A stretch of 64,000 nt of DNA from an uncultured Pseudohongiella sp. (GTDB lineage: Bacteria; Pseudomonadota; Gammaproteobacteria; Pseudomonadales; Pseudohongiellaceae). Below, in pieces: positions 19,336-28,807 of the stretch. Position numbers and translations under genes: made by a program. The number at the start of each line of letters is the position of its first letter. Within the stretch, counting starts at the first letter, position 1. The notes under the pieces were generated by a model that was not told the DNA's origin, ran no database searches, and was given only the letters and a program-made list of their open reading frames with translations. The stretch spans positions 1-64,000 of the forward strand of contig CACBCS010000007.1 of the NCBI GenBank assembly GCA_902537815.1. The letters are read 5' to 3'.

Positions 19336-19364
19336 TTGACGCATCGTGAATCCCTCTTTACTAT
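19336..19364 (+). promoter_or_regulatory. sigma70-like promoter
   Basis: TTGACG-N17-TACTAT, about 100 bp upstream of the ATG at 19465. Confidence 0.45.
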
Positions 19365-19417
19365 TTGTGTTGGTTTCAATGGCTTACTAGCACGGTGCCG
19401 CGTTTAGTCAACCAAAT

Positions 19418-19431
19418 CGCAAATATTTGCG
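19418..19431. promoter_or_regulatory. perfect 14-bp palindrome in predicted 5' UTR
   Basis: CGCAAATATTTGCG. Confidence 0.4.
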
Positions 19432-19464
19432 TTGTAATCGCTAAACCTTTTTAAGGAGACAATT

Positions 19465-21174
19465 ATGTACAAGCCGGCCAAGCTGACACTGACGCTGACC
19501 GCCCTCGTTCTGACGCCGGTGCTGGCGCTGGCACAGGAGCGGGTCGGAGATTTTGCACTGATCGACCAGAACGGCTACCACCACAGCATGAGCTATCTGG
19601 ATGACCATGAAGCGGTGGCGTTTTTGGTGCAGGCTAACGGTAGCGAGGCAACTGAAGCGGCGCTATCCGGGTTTCTTGCGCTGCGAGAACAGTTTGACTC
19701 CAGAGGCATCGAGTTTTTGATGATCAACCCGATGGGACTCGAGAACCGGGCTGAAGTGGCGGCGGAAATGGGCAGACTCGGCAGCGATCTTCCGGTGTTG
19801 ATGGATGATCATCGGGTGATCTCTGAAGCGATGGGAATCTCCAATAGCGGCCAGGTGCTGGTCTTTGATCCGGCCCGCTTCACCGTAAAGTATCGGGGTT
19901 CCGTGTCCGGGGCTGAAACCGCGCTCAATGAGGTTCTGGTCGGTGACGAGGTGTCGACGCCTGAAATTGCAGTCAGCGGTGAGCCAGTGACCTACGAGGC
20001 AATGATCGAAGTCCCCTCCTATGTCGAGGACATTGCGCCGGTTCTGGCGGAAAACTGCGCAGCCTGTCATCGCGAGGGCGGTATTGCTCCTTTCGCTATG
20101 GACAGTCATGCCATGGTTCAGGGCTGGTCCCCGATGATCAGGGAAGTGCTGATGACCAAGCGCATGCCACCGGGTGCCATCGATGGCCACATCGGAGACT
20201 TCGTCAATAACCGAGTGATTGAAGAGCAGGATGTCCGTAATATCATTGCCTGGGCGGAAGCAGGTGCCCCTAAAGATGGTGACGAAGATCCGCTGGCCCA
20301 GTTGACCTGGCCAGAGTCCAAGTGGGCTTACGGTGAGCCGGATATGATTCTTGATATTCCTGCAACCACTGTCCCGGCGACAGGCAATGGGGTTTTCACC
20401 AATGTTGAAGTGGTTTTTGACATGCCGGCTGACCGGTGGATGAAGGGCAGTCAGATTATCGCCGGCGATCGCCAGGTACTGCATCACACGGTAAATCGAC
20501 TGGATTTCCCGGGTGAAGAACCCCGACGCGGTTTCCTCGGAGGTTCTGGTAACCCCGATAAAGCGAACATTGCGGCCTACATCCCTGGTTTCATCCAGGA
20601 AATGAACCCTGAAGGTACCGGAGGCCTCATCAAGGCCGGTTCAGTTCTACACCTGAACATGCATTACACTCCGTATGGCAAAGAGACTACCGATCGCAGC
20701 CAGGTTGGTGTGTGGTTCTACCCGGAAGGCGAGGAACCAGCCGAGAGGATGTCAGGTAACTGCGCCTGTATTTTTCCGTTTGGCTGGGACGATATCCCTC
20801 CTCATGATCCGGCGTTCGAGCAGGTGAAAAGCATCACGATAGACCGCGAGGCGCATCTGCATAGCTTTACACCGCACATGCATTTTCGGGGTAAATACAT
20901 GCGTTTTTATGCTGACTACCCTGACGGCACCACTGAAGAGCTGATCAACGTTGCGAAATACAACTACAACTGGCAGCTGAGCTACTTATACAAAGAGCCC
21001 AAACTGGTGCCAGCCGGCACACAGATTCGTGTCGTAGGCGCGTTCGATAATTCCAGCCAAAATCCCGCGAATCCGGATCCTGAGCGGACGGTGCCATGGG
21101 GCAACGAAAGTTGGGATGAGATGTTCTTTGGTGTCGTGAACTACAAGTTCACCAACCAGGGGGGAGACGATTAA
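19465..21174 (+). CDS. fused redoxin-like / CxxCH / copper type II monooxygenase-like secreted protein
   Basis: Signal peptide; redoxin fold segment; ENCAACHREGGIAPFAM; HTVNRLDF, HLNMHYTPYG, HSFTPHMHFRGK histidine motifs. Confidence 0.82.
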   Translation: MYKPAKLTLTLTALVLTPVLALAQERVGDFALIDQNGYHHSMSYLDDHEAVAFLVQANGSEATEAALSGFLALREQFDSRGIEFLMINPMGLENRAEVAAEMGRLGSDLPVLMDDHRVISEAMGISNSGQVLVFDPARFTVKYRGSVSGAETALNEVLVGDEVSTPEIAVSGEPVTYEAMIEVPSYVEDIAPVLAENCAACHREGGIAPFAMDSHAMVQGWSPMIREVLMTKRMPPGAIDGHIGDFVNNRVIEEQDVRNIIAWAEAGAPKDGDEDPLAQLTWPESKWAYGEPDMILDIPATTVPATGNGVFTNVEVVFDMPADRWMKGSQIIAGDRQVLHHTVNRLDFPGEEPRRGFLGGSGNPDKANIAAYIPGFIQEMNPEGTGGLIKAGSVLHLNMHYTPYGKETTDRSQVGVWFYPEGEEPAERMSGNCACIFPFGWDDIPPHDPAFEQVKSITIDREAHLHSFTPHMHFRGKYMRFYADYPDGTTEELINVAKYNYNWQLSYLYKEPKLVPAGTQIRVVGAFDNSSQNPANPDPERTVPWGNESWDEMFFGVVNYKFTNQGGDD

Positions 21175-21194
21175 GTCCACTCTTTCTGAGAACC

Positions 21195-21222
21195 AAAAAG
21201 CCGGGCACACCCCGGCTTTTTT
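21195..21222 (+). terminator. rho-independent terminator
   Basis: AAAAAGCCGGG-CACAC-CCCGGCTTTTTT, just after the CDS stop. Confidence 0.92.
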
Positions 21223-21464
21223 GTCTCTGCGATTTAATCGAGGCGGCAAGTGTTCTCGGGTAATTATAAACATGCGCTCAGGCGCGGAATCCGCTGCAGA
21301 TACCGTTTGGTCTGACTGCCCGCCCAGTGCCACGAGGGTCACCGAGGAGTTTGCTTTCAGACCACAGACCAAGGCGGCTTCAAAAAGCCCGGAAATGAGA
21401 GTAAGGTCGGATAAGAACGCGCTGCTGTCCCGTCATAATAAGACCAAAACCTCTGGAGGCAATT

Positions 21465-22451
21465 ATGAATCAGCGTTTCAACCTCTTGCTGGCCCTCGCA
21501 TTTTTCCTGGCATCTAAACCGCTTCTCGCTCAGTCGCCGGAGCCGCCTAGAACCGAACATGGGTATCCGGATCTGCAGGGCACCTATACATTCCGCACGA
21601 TTACCCCGTTGCAACGACCCGCTGAGCTGGCTGACAAGGCCACACTCACTGCTGAAGAAGCAGCCGAGTGGGCGGCCTATGAGAATCGACGCCAGAATCG
21701 TGATCTGATTATCGACTCGGTTGGAGGTGCGGGCTATCCACCCGGTGTTATTTCGTACAATGAATTCTGGTATGAACGCGGTAATGATACTGTTTCGGAT
21801 CGGCGTACTTCTCTGGTTTATGATCCGCCTAACGGCAGATTGCCGCCGCTGAACGCCATCGGTCGTGAGCGTAATGCCTTTGTGCAACAGATGAGACGCG
21901 ACAGCGCTGGCCCCGAGGCACGAACCTTGAACGATCGGTGTATTATCAACAATCGCACTGGGCCGCCTCTCATCTCCGGCTCCTACAACAACAATATGCA
22001 GCTGGTTCAAACCCGCGAACATGTAATGATCATGACCGAAATGGTTCATCACGCCCGCATTATCCCGTTCGCTGAAGATTTTGACGCGCCGTTTCCACAA
22101 TGGGCGGGCCGTTCGATTGCCCGATGGGAGGGCGATACTCTGGTGATTACAAGCAAGCATTTCTACCCTGAGTATGGCTGGCGCAATACATCCCCGAATC
22201 TGCGCATCGAAGAGCGGTTTACCTGGATTGATGAGAATACACTGGATTACGACTTCACCGTGAAAGACGCCGCCATGTGGGATCAGCCGTGGTCTGCCCG
22301 CTTGCCTATGCGCAGAATCGAAGAGCCGATCTATGAGTACGCCTGCCATGAAGGTAATCATGGTTTGATGGGGATTCTGGCCGGCTGGAGGCGCTGGGAA
22401 GTGGAAGGGAAAAATCAGGGTCGTATTCCCAGTGTTGATGATGACGAATAA
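21465..22451 (+). CDS. hypothetical secreted protein
   Basis: Signal peptide MNQRFNLLLALAFFLASKPLLAQ; RBS CTGGAGG; TEHGYPDLQGTYTFRTITPLQRP. Confidence 0.82.
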   Translation: MNQRFNLLLALAFFLASKPLLAQSPEPPRTEHGYPDLQGTYTFRTITPLQRPAELADKATLTAEEAAEWAAYENRRQNRDLIIDSVGGAGYPPGVISYNEFWYERGNDTVSDRRTSLVYDPPNGRLPPLNAIGRERNAFVQQMRRDSAGPEARTLNDRCIINNRTGPPLISGSYNNNMQLVQTREHVMIMTEMVHHARIIPFAEDFDAPFPQWAGRSIARWEGDTLVITSKHFYPEYGWRNTSPNLRIEERFTWIDENTLDYDFTVKDAAMWDQPWSARLPMRRIEEPIYEYACHEGNHGLMGILAGWRRWEVEGKNQGRIPSVDDDE

Positions 22452-22467
22452 CGGAGGCCTGCGCTGA

Positions 22468-22845
22468 ATGACAGCCACAGGAAAGACCACACCGGAACAT
22501 GATGCCAAGATCGCGTCTGTGTCATTCGGGGCTGTTTATCCACATTACGTGACCAAAGTGGTCAGCAAAGGCAGGACCGAGCAGGAATTGCAGACAGTGA
22601 TCGGCTGGCTCACCGGGATTGAAGAAGCGGGGCTGCGACAGGCGATTGACGATGAGCTTTCTTTTGAGACGTTTTTTGCAAACGCTGAGTTGAATCCGAA
22701 AGCCGCGCTGGTGAAGGGGGTGATTTGCGGCTACCGGGTTGAAGCCATAGAAACGCCTTTAACCCGGCAAGTCAGAATTCTTGACAAGCTGGTAGACGAA
22801 CTGGCGCACGGTCGCCCCATCGACAAAATCCTCAGAACCGGATGA
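22468..22845 (+). CDS. DUF2200 family protein
   Basis: KIASVSFGAVYPHYVTKVVSKGRTEQELQTVIGWLTG. Confidence 0.85.
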   Translation: MTATGKTTPEHDAKIASVSFGAVYPHYVTKVVSKGRTEQELQTVIGWLTGIEEAGLRQAIDDELSFETFFANAELNPKAALVKGVICGYRVEAIETPLTRQVRILDKLVDELAHGRPIDKILRTG

Positions 22846-23387
22846 CTGAGCAGGCAGCAAGCCCGATGTTAAGGGTCACCTATTGCGCCGCGATGAGCGC
22901 TGACGAATTTATTGCTGCAGAGCATGGCGATGTGTCATGGCTGGACAAAGTGGAGAGCGACAGCTCTGACACCCATCTCGACGCCTTGTTCAGCAGTATT
23001 GACTCTATTGTCATGGGCAGAGAAACCTATCGCTTTATCCAGCACCATGGATCCTGGCCCTATGAGGATAAACTTTCCTGGGTAATCAGCTCTGCCGATG
23101 TGGACTCCATGCCGGGGGCTCAGCTGTCGTGCGTGCCTTCGATTGAGTGCTTTCTTATGCAGGTGACTCAGAGCGGTCTTTCGCATGTCTGGTTGTTGGG
23201 CGGGGGTCAGCTTGCGTCAGGGTTTTTAGAAAAGGGCCTGACTACCGATCTGATTTTGTCTAAATTTCCGGTGTTCCTGGGTGGGGGCATACCACTGTTC
23301 AGTCGCCATGTCTTGGCAGACATCCCGAGTAAATCTCGGCAGGAAGTTGAATTCAAAGCCCATCAGCGCATCGAGATTGCCCTCTGA
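22842..23387 (+). CDS. dihydrofolate reductase (RibD C-terminal) family protein
   Basis: YCAAMSADEFIA...VMGRETYRFI...VWLLGGGQLASGFLEKGL; ATGA overlap with upstream gene. Confidence 0.88.
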   Translation: MTEQAASPMLRVTYCAAMSADEFIAAEHGDVSWLDKVESDSSDTHLDALFSSIDSIVMGRETYRFIQHHGSWPYEDKLSWVISSADVDSMPGAQLSCVPSIECFLMQVTQSGLSHVWLLGGGQLASGFLEKGLTTDLILSKFPVFLGGGIPLFSRHVLADIPSKSRQEVEFKAHQRIEIAL

Positions 23388-23511
23388 ATGCTTAAGTGGC
23401 GGCAGCTGTCTGAGTCTGTACAGTGCTTTTATTTTGTGAGCCTCACGAGTGTGATGAGACAATTGGGCCAATGATCGTATTTCCCGCTGTGAACGAATGC
23501 TGATCTGAACC

Positions 23512-24069
23512 ATGCCTCGACCCTATTGCCCACGCTGTGACTATCCGGAGCGCACCTGTCTTTGCCACGGCATCGACCGGACCGGCTATTCCATTAAACT
23601 CACAATTCTGCAGCATCCCACTGAAGCAGGGCACGCAAAAAATACCGCGCGGCTTATTACCCTTGTAGCAGAGGGGGCAGAAGTTGTTGTCGGTGAGCAA
23701 CCCGAAGATTTCGACGGGGTGCGGCATGCCTTGCTGTCGAATCCGGGCGTGGTGGTGCTCTTTCCAACCAGCATCAGCGTACCCCTGTCTGAAGCGAATC
23801 AAACTTCACCGGTGCACTGGCTGGTCCTGATTGACGGAACTTGGCGCAAGGCCAAAAAAATCTGGATGTCCAATCCGTGGCTACAGGAACTGCGGGTCTG
23901 TCACATTAATGATGCATCGAGCCGGTACCGTATCCGGCGCGGCAGCGTACCCGGAGGTCTGGCGACGATTGAAGCGGCTGCAACTGCCTTGGCACAGCTG
24001 GGAGAAGCGAACACGGAGGCCCTGCTGAATGCGTTCGAGGCTTTCCAGAAGAACTGGCCAAGCCCCTGA
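23512..24069 (+). CDS. DTW domain protein, tRNA-uridine aminocarboxypropyltransferase
   Basis: CPRCDYPERTCLC; LIDGTWRKAKKI (DTW-type motif). Confidence 0.9.
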   Translation: MPRPYCPRCDYPERTCLCHGIDRTGYSIKLTILQHPTEAGHAKNTARLITLVAEGAEVVVGEQPEDFDGVRHALLSNPGVVVLFPTSISVPLSEANQTSPVHWLVLIDGTWRKAKKIWMSNPWLQELRVCHINDASSRYRIRRGSVPGGLATIEAAATALAQLGEANTEALLNAFEAFQKNWPSP

Positions 24070-24270
24070 TCTGCGAAAGAGCGTGTCAGCTTGCCGATTG
24101 GTCTGACCCGCATGGGTACCGCTGCTTGTCGCAGAGCGTTGCGTCGCGGGAGGTGCCAGCTGTGCCGTTGACTGTTCAGGCTCTGTTGCGGCGAGCGTAA
24201 ACTACTGGATTTCAACCGGCAGCTGAGCCATATTGAAGCCTTGATTCGTTTTTTGTGTTTGGAGAAACTC

Positions 24271-24858
24271 ATGAAAGCCCCGATTCGTCTTTTTCAATGT
24301 CTTATTTCCTCGGGATTGCTGATCGTCTCAGCTGCAGCGTCGGCGCAGTGGACGCTTAACAATGAGGCATCGACCTTAAGTTTTGTGACGGTCAAAGCCG
24401 ATCATGTCGCTGAAGTTCATACCTTTGATGAACTTTCGGGAACCATCCAGGAGGATGGCTCGGTGTCGATTGAGATTGCGCTGGCCAGTGTGAATACCCT
24501 GGTTCCTATTCGCAATGAGCGTATGCAATCCATGTTGTTCGAAACAGAGCTCTTCCCGCGCGGCACTATCACCGCGCGGATCAACAGCGGCAGACTTGCC
24601 AACATGGCTCCGGGCAGTAGCGAAGAAATGGCGATTGATTTCAACCTGGAACTGCGCGATCAGTCTCAAACCTACAACGCCACGGTTCTGGTCAGTCGTC
24701 AGGAAGCCGGGCTGATGGCCACTACTCTTAAGCCCATCGTGGTTAATGCGGAAAGCTTTGATCTGGTGGCGGGGGTGGAGGCGCTGCGCGAGGTCGCCGG
24801 CTTGCCGAGTATCAGTCGGGCAGTACCCGTATCCTTTACAGTGGTTTTTGAAGACTGA
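24271..24858 (+). CDS. YceI family protein
   Basis: ATG with GGAGA RBS; signal peptide; WTLNNEASTLSFVTVKADHVAEVHTFDELSGTIQEDGSVSIEI. Confidence 0.88.
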   Translation: MKAPIRLFQCLISSGLLIVSAAASAQWTLNNEASTLSFVTVKADHVAEVHTFDELSGTIQEDGSVSIEIALASVNTLVPIRNERMQSMLFETELFPRGTITARINSGRLANMAPGSSEEMAIDFNLELRDQSQTYNATVLVSRQEAGLMATTLKPIVVNAESFDLVAGVEALREVAGLPSISRAVPVSFTVVFED

Positions 24859-24884
24859 GGTCTGTCGCAAGGGCTCGCCAACTT

Positions 24885-25292
24885 TCAGCGGTCGGGGGGT
24901 ATTGAGTAGGTTCCGGTGGCATGCGCGACCGGGGCCTCATCGCCCTCGGAACAGATAGATACTTCCCCGACAGCGAGAGACTTACCCCGTTTTAACATTT
25001 TGCATTCCGCCAGCAAATCCCGGTTAGCCACTGGCTTTCTAAGAAAATTGAAGTTGAGGCTGGTGGTGACCGCAAGCGGCACCAGACCGATTTCTCGCAA
25101 AAGTGCGACATACAGAGCGGTATCCGCCAGCGCCATCATGGTCGGGCCAGAGACCGTTCCACCCGGTCGTAAATCTTGCTCTCCCACCTGATGCCTCACC
25201 ACAACCGAGTTACCGGTGAAATCCTCAATGACGTAGCGCGCCTTGGGAAACTCACTCCGGAAGAAGGCAATCATTTCATCTTTGCTGACCAT
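24885..25292 (-). CDS. PaaI family (hotdog) thioesterase
   Basis: LRPGGTVSGPTMMALADTALYVALL...TTSLNFNFLRKP. Confidence 0.9.
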   Translation of the reverse strand: MVSKDEMIAFFRSEFPKARYVIEDFTGNSVVVRHQVGEQDLRPGGTVSGPTMMALADTALYVALLREIGLVPLAVTTSLNFNFLRKPVANRDLLAECKMLKRGKSLAVGEVSICSEGDEAPVAHATGTYSIPPDR

Positions 25293-25305
25293 GCGTTACT
25301 CCAAT

Positions 25306-27627
25306 TCAGATATTTTCGCCAGAGTCGTTCGAGAATTTGTTGTCGAAACGTTTCAGTATCGTCGGTAAGTAGACCAAGTCGAGCACCAGCGCCAGAATGA
25401 CGATAGGTACAAGCAGTTTGGCTGACTGCTGGAAATAGATGGTGTTGGCGAAAATCAAGATGGTGGTTCCCAGTGCCAGCACCAGGGTGGTGACCGTCAG
25501 CGCCGGACCGGCTATCTGTATCGAGTGGGCAACAGCCTCTGACTGAGAAACACCGCCCCGGCGACTCTCCAGATAGTGGCTAAGGATGTGCACCGTGTCA
25601 TCCACAACCAGACCGATGCTGATGCTGAACAGCATCATTACAAAGGGGTCCAGTTGTCCAACCAGAATAGCCCAAAAGCCAAAGACCATGGTTGCAGGAA
25701 GCAGATTGGGCAGCACGCTGAGAATTCCGAAGTAGGTGCTCCCGAAGCCAAGCACCAGAGTCAGCGTTATCAGCAGGAGACTGACGGTGTACCCCTGCAG
25801 CAACTCGGTGGTTACCAGTTCGTCCATTCTCGAGAACAGCAGCAGCCCGCTGCCATGAATCAGTTCAGCATCAGTGAAAATTTCAGAAAATTTCTGGGTG
25901 ATCTGAATGTCGAGATCCAGCACTTCCTGATTGGAGATTTGTGTTGCGTTGATGAACACGGTCATGGCCGATAGATCATCACTGACGAAACCGCTTATGG
26001 GGAACTCTCTGCTGTTGACCAGCCTAAAAGCGTCCAGATAGTTTTCAACGGTTTCTTCAGTGTCCGGCAAGTAAAAATATTCCGGATTCTGGTCGTTGAT
26101 GAATTGGTTAATTGTCTTGAGCACGTCGTTGAGGCTGGCGACCGACTCCACGCTCTCGAGACTGGCTAGCCATCCGGTAAACGCCTCTACCTCCTGTAAA
26201 AAGCCGACATCAACGATTCCGTTCTGGTCGGGCGTCTTGATTGCATAGGTCAGAGCAGGCCCGCGGTTCATTTTCTCGGCTACCTGATTATAGTACTCGC
26301 GTATATCACCATCGTTGGCGATAAAATCGAGTCGATTAAAATCGGTTTCGTTGAGCGGAAGGAGCATTGCGGTGCCCAATGCCAGGCCCGAGAAGAGCAG
26401 AAAAATAGACTTGTCGTGTGTGTTGGTGAAAGCGATGACGCGGTCAAGCAGGCGCTGCATGAAAACGGTTTGATCCGGCACATCCTGTTTACCGAGGGCG
26501 GTGAACCAGACCATGGTGGCCGGCAGCATGGTGAAGGTCAGGCCATAGGCGAAAACGATTCCGACAGCCACGATCTGACCAAAATCCTGTATTGCAGGTG
26601 AGGAGGTCATATTGAGCGAAGAAAATCCGATCGCTGTGGTCAACGCTGCCAGAGAGACCGGCTGAAAATTATAGGACAGGCTGTGCTCCATGGCCGAAAG
26701 CCTGCCCATGCCCGATGCGAGTGCCTGTTTGTAGATTGAAATGATATGAACGCTGTTGGCGACAGCGATGATGATTACTACTAACGGCGCGATGATAGAA
26801 ATGTTGTTGAATGAAAAACCCAGATAATTGACTGTTCCAACCGTGCATGCTGCAGTTACCACCACATGAACCAGGATGCAGGCGCCGAGAGTGAGTGAAC
26901 GAAAACAATAGCAGATTATCAGCACGCAGATGAGGATGACGATTGGCAACAGGCTGGTCAGATCTTCGATCATTGCGCTCTGGCTGGACTGCTCCAGGAT
27001 CATCTCCGAGCCGACATAGAGTTCGACGCCCGGATGACGCTGTCGAATGTCGTCTCGCAGCTGCTGAATTGCCGCGGCGATTTCTAACCTTTCGCTGGTG
27101 CTCGCATCTCTCGCGTCCAGTTCTAAATTTCCAAACGTCAGGCTGGCGTCCTGGCTTAACAAATTGTTGGTAAGCAATCGATCCTGCACCGCCGATTGGG
27201 CCAGCTCAGCAAGTTCGGGTTCGCTGTACTCGTTGATACTCTTCGCGAACAGCCGACGTTGGGTTTCGGGTGAAATCCAATTCAGGATGGTGGACAGATA
27301 TCCGGCGTGAGGTATCGCAGCATAACTCTCCCGAAGGTCATTGATAGCCCCCAGCGTCGCCTGAGTGAATACGGTCTGGCCCGGAGGAGCGACAAAGATA
27401 AATGCAGCCTCTGTAGGAATTGGAAACTCTTGGTCCATGAGCTCCAATTCATCGAGGTAGGGGTCACTTTGCGTGAGCAGCGCATTGAATGTGCCATCAA
27501 AGCGGGTTGAGAGCAGTCCGCTGGCTAGCGCGCTGATTACCACGCAGCTTACGAGGAAAAAATGCAGGCGTGACGTGACGCAACGTGCCGCAAGTTTCTT
27601 CGCAAAGGCTGAAAAATCGATTGGCAT
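25306..27627 (-). CDS. RND/MMPL family transporter (start at MPIDFSAFAKK)
   Basis: Duplicated MMPL topology; GLVVDDTVHILSHYLESRR and NSVHIISIYKQAL segments. Confidence 0.92.
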   Translation of the reverse strand: MPIDFSAFAKKLAARCVTSRLHFFLVSCVVISALASGLLSTRFDGTFNALLTQSDPYLDELELMDQEFPIPTEAAFIFVAPPGQTVFTQATLGAINDLRESYAAIPHAGYLSTILNWISPETQRRLFAKSINEYSEPELAELAQSAVQDRLLTNNLLSQDASLTFGNLELDARDASTSERLEIAAAIQQLRDDIRQRHPGVELYVGSEMILEQSSQSAMIEDLTSLLPIVILICVLIICYCFRSLTLGACILVHVVVTAACTVGTVNYLGFSFNNISIIAPLVVIIIAVANSVHIISIYKQALASGMGRLSAMEHSLSYNFQPVSLAALTTAIGFSSLNMTSSPAIQDFGQIVAVGIVFAYGLTFTMLPATMVWFTALGKQDVPDQTVFMQRLLDRVIAFTNTHDKSIFLLFSGLALGTAMLLPLNETDFNRLDFIANDGDIREYYNQVAEKMNRGPALTYAIKTPDQNGIVDVGFLQEVEAFTGWLASLESVESVASLNDVLKTINQFINDQNPEYFYLPDTEETVENYLDAFRLVNSREFPISGFVSDDLSAMTVFINATQISNQEVLDLDIQITQKFSEIFTDAELIHGSGLLLFSRMDELVTTELLQGYTVSLLLITLTLVLGFGSTYFGILSVLPNLLPATMVFGFWAILVGQLDPFVMMLFSISIGLVVDDTVHILSHYLESRRGGVSQSEAVAHSIQIAGPALTVTTLVLALGTTILIFANTIYFQQSAKLLVPIVILALVLDLVYLPTILKRFDNKFSNDSGENI

Positions 27628-27684
27628 GGTTCGACGGATCGCGGTTTTAAAGTGAATCGGTAATCTTAAACAACATCTGTTGCT

Positions 27685-27719
27685 CACCAAAAAGGGAGGC
27701 AGAGCCTCCCTTTTTGGTG
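27685..27719 (-). terminator. 16-bp perfect inverted repeat terminator
   Basis: CACCAAAAAGGGAGGC-AGA-GCCTCCCTTTTTGGTG; downstream of the 27744..28343 gene. Confidence 0.85.
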
Positions 27720-27743
27720 TTGCGCGAAAACTGAAGGTTCCGA

Positions 27744-28343
27744 CTAGGTGTCGAAGATTGCTATCAGACAGCCCTTGGAATCGGGAATGTCATCCATATT
27801 GACCACGCCGCCGGCGAGTACAGTATTGAGGGCATCCTTCAGATAGTGCTCGCTGGCCTCATTCCGCTGAGTTTCGTAACCCAGCTGGTCGTTGATGGGG
27901 CCGCGAAACAACACCTCACGGGTGCGGGGATTGACGATAAACACCTCAGCCGTGCGCTCAACGCCGAGAGCCTTAGCCAGGTGCTGCCCCTCATCTTTCA
28001 TAATGGGAAAGTCGATTCCGAACTCGCCCGCTTCTTTTGCGATTCTTGGAAGATTGTCCTGTATGTTCGAGTTGAACATGGTGAACTCAATGTTCCTGTC
28101 GGCGAATTCATCGCGAACGGCCCGGTAGTTTGGCAGGGCGATACGCGCAATCGGGCAGCCCACGCCCTGAACATAAAACACGACGTAATCATAGGCCTCA
28201 TAGCTCTCCAGCGTATGAACCTCACCGAGATGATCAGTAAGCTCAAATTCCGGAATCGACCGCAGCCACTCATCGCCTAGCGAGGCGGCCGAAATGGTCG
28301 CAGCGGCGAGGGCAACGATTAACCTGTTCAACCAATTCATCAC
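27744..28343 (-). CDS. secreted redoxin (AhpC/TSA-like)
   Basis: Signal peptide; VFYVQGVGCPIARIALPNYRAVRDEF. Confidence 0.85.
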   Translation of the reverse strand: MMNWLNRLIVALAAATISAASLGDEWLRSIPEFELTDHLGEVHTLESYEAYDYVVFYVQGVGCPIARIALPNYRAVRDEFADRNIEFTMFNSNIQDNLPRIAKEAGEFGIDFPIMKDEGQHLAKALGVERTAEVFIVNPRTREVLFRGPINDQLGYETQRNEASEHYLKDALNTVLAGGVVNMDDIPDSKGCLIAIFDT

Positions 28344-28807
28344 TGACTCCTAGTTTCTGTTCAATTTCACTTCTGTTAGTGCGCGGCTCCTGAATCCCCG
28401 TGCCAACCGGTGATCTCACAACTGCGCGGAGGCTTACGCGAAGCGGGTTGCCGTCTGAAAAAGTAGGGTCGATCTTAACAACTTTCAACCCGCCAGCCCA
28501 GTTTCAATCTGAGTCGTTGCTGCTGGAGTGAGAATGACGACATAGATTTTCTTTTATATTATTAAAAACAATTACTTACAATATGCACAATGAACAGGAA
28601 AACGCAGGTCAGGGGTATGCCACGGTCCCACTGTTCAGCCCGAGAGGCCCGCCTGAAGACTTTTCGGCAGTGACGTTCAGGCCTCAGCCCCGGCGCACTG
28701 GCCGCTGTTGGCGGGCTGGAAACGGTGATCGCGCTTGGCACTATCGCCGGGTGGTGCCAATCGATAACTGAAGGGAAACAGCGTATAGTTCCAGCCGTAT
28801 CAGCACA

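Noticed and set aside
19663-20487. 274-aa reverse-strand ORF
   Set aside because: Antisense to the redoxin/Cu protein gene; composition typical of a shadow ORF.
21357-22508. 383-aa reverse-strand ORF
   Set aside because: Entirely antisense to the 21465..22451 gene, which has a signal peptide and RBS; the antisense product has no recognisable domain.
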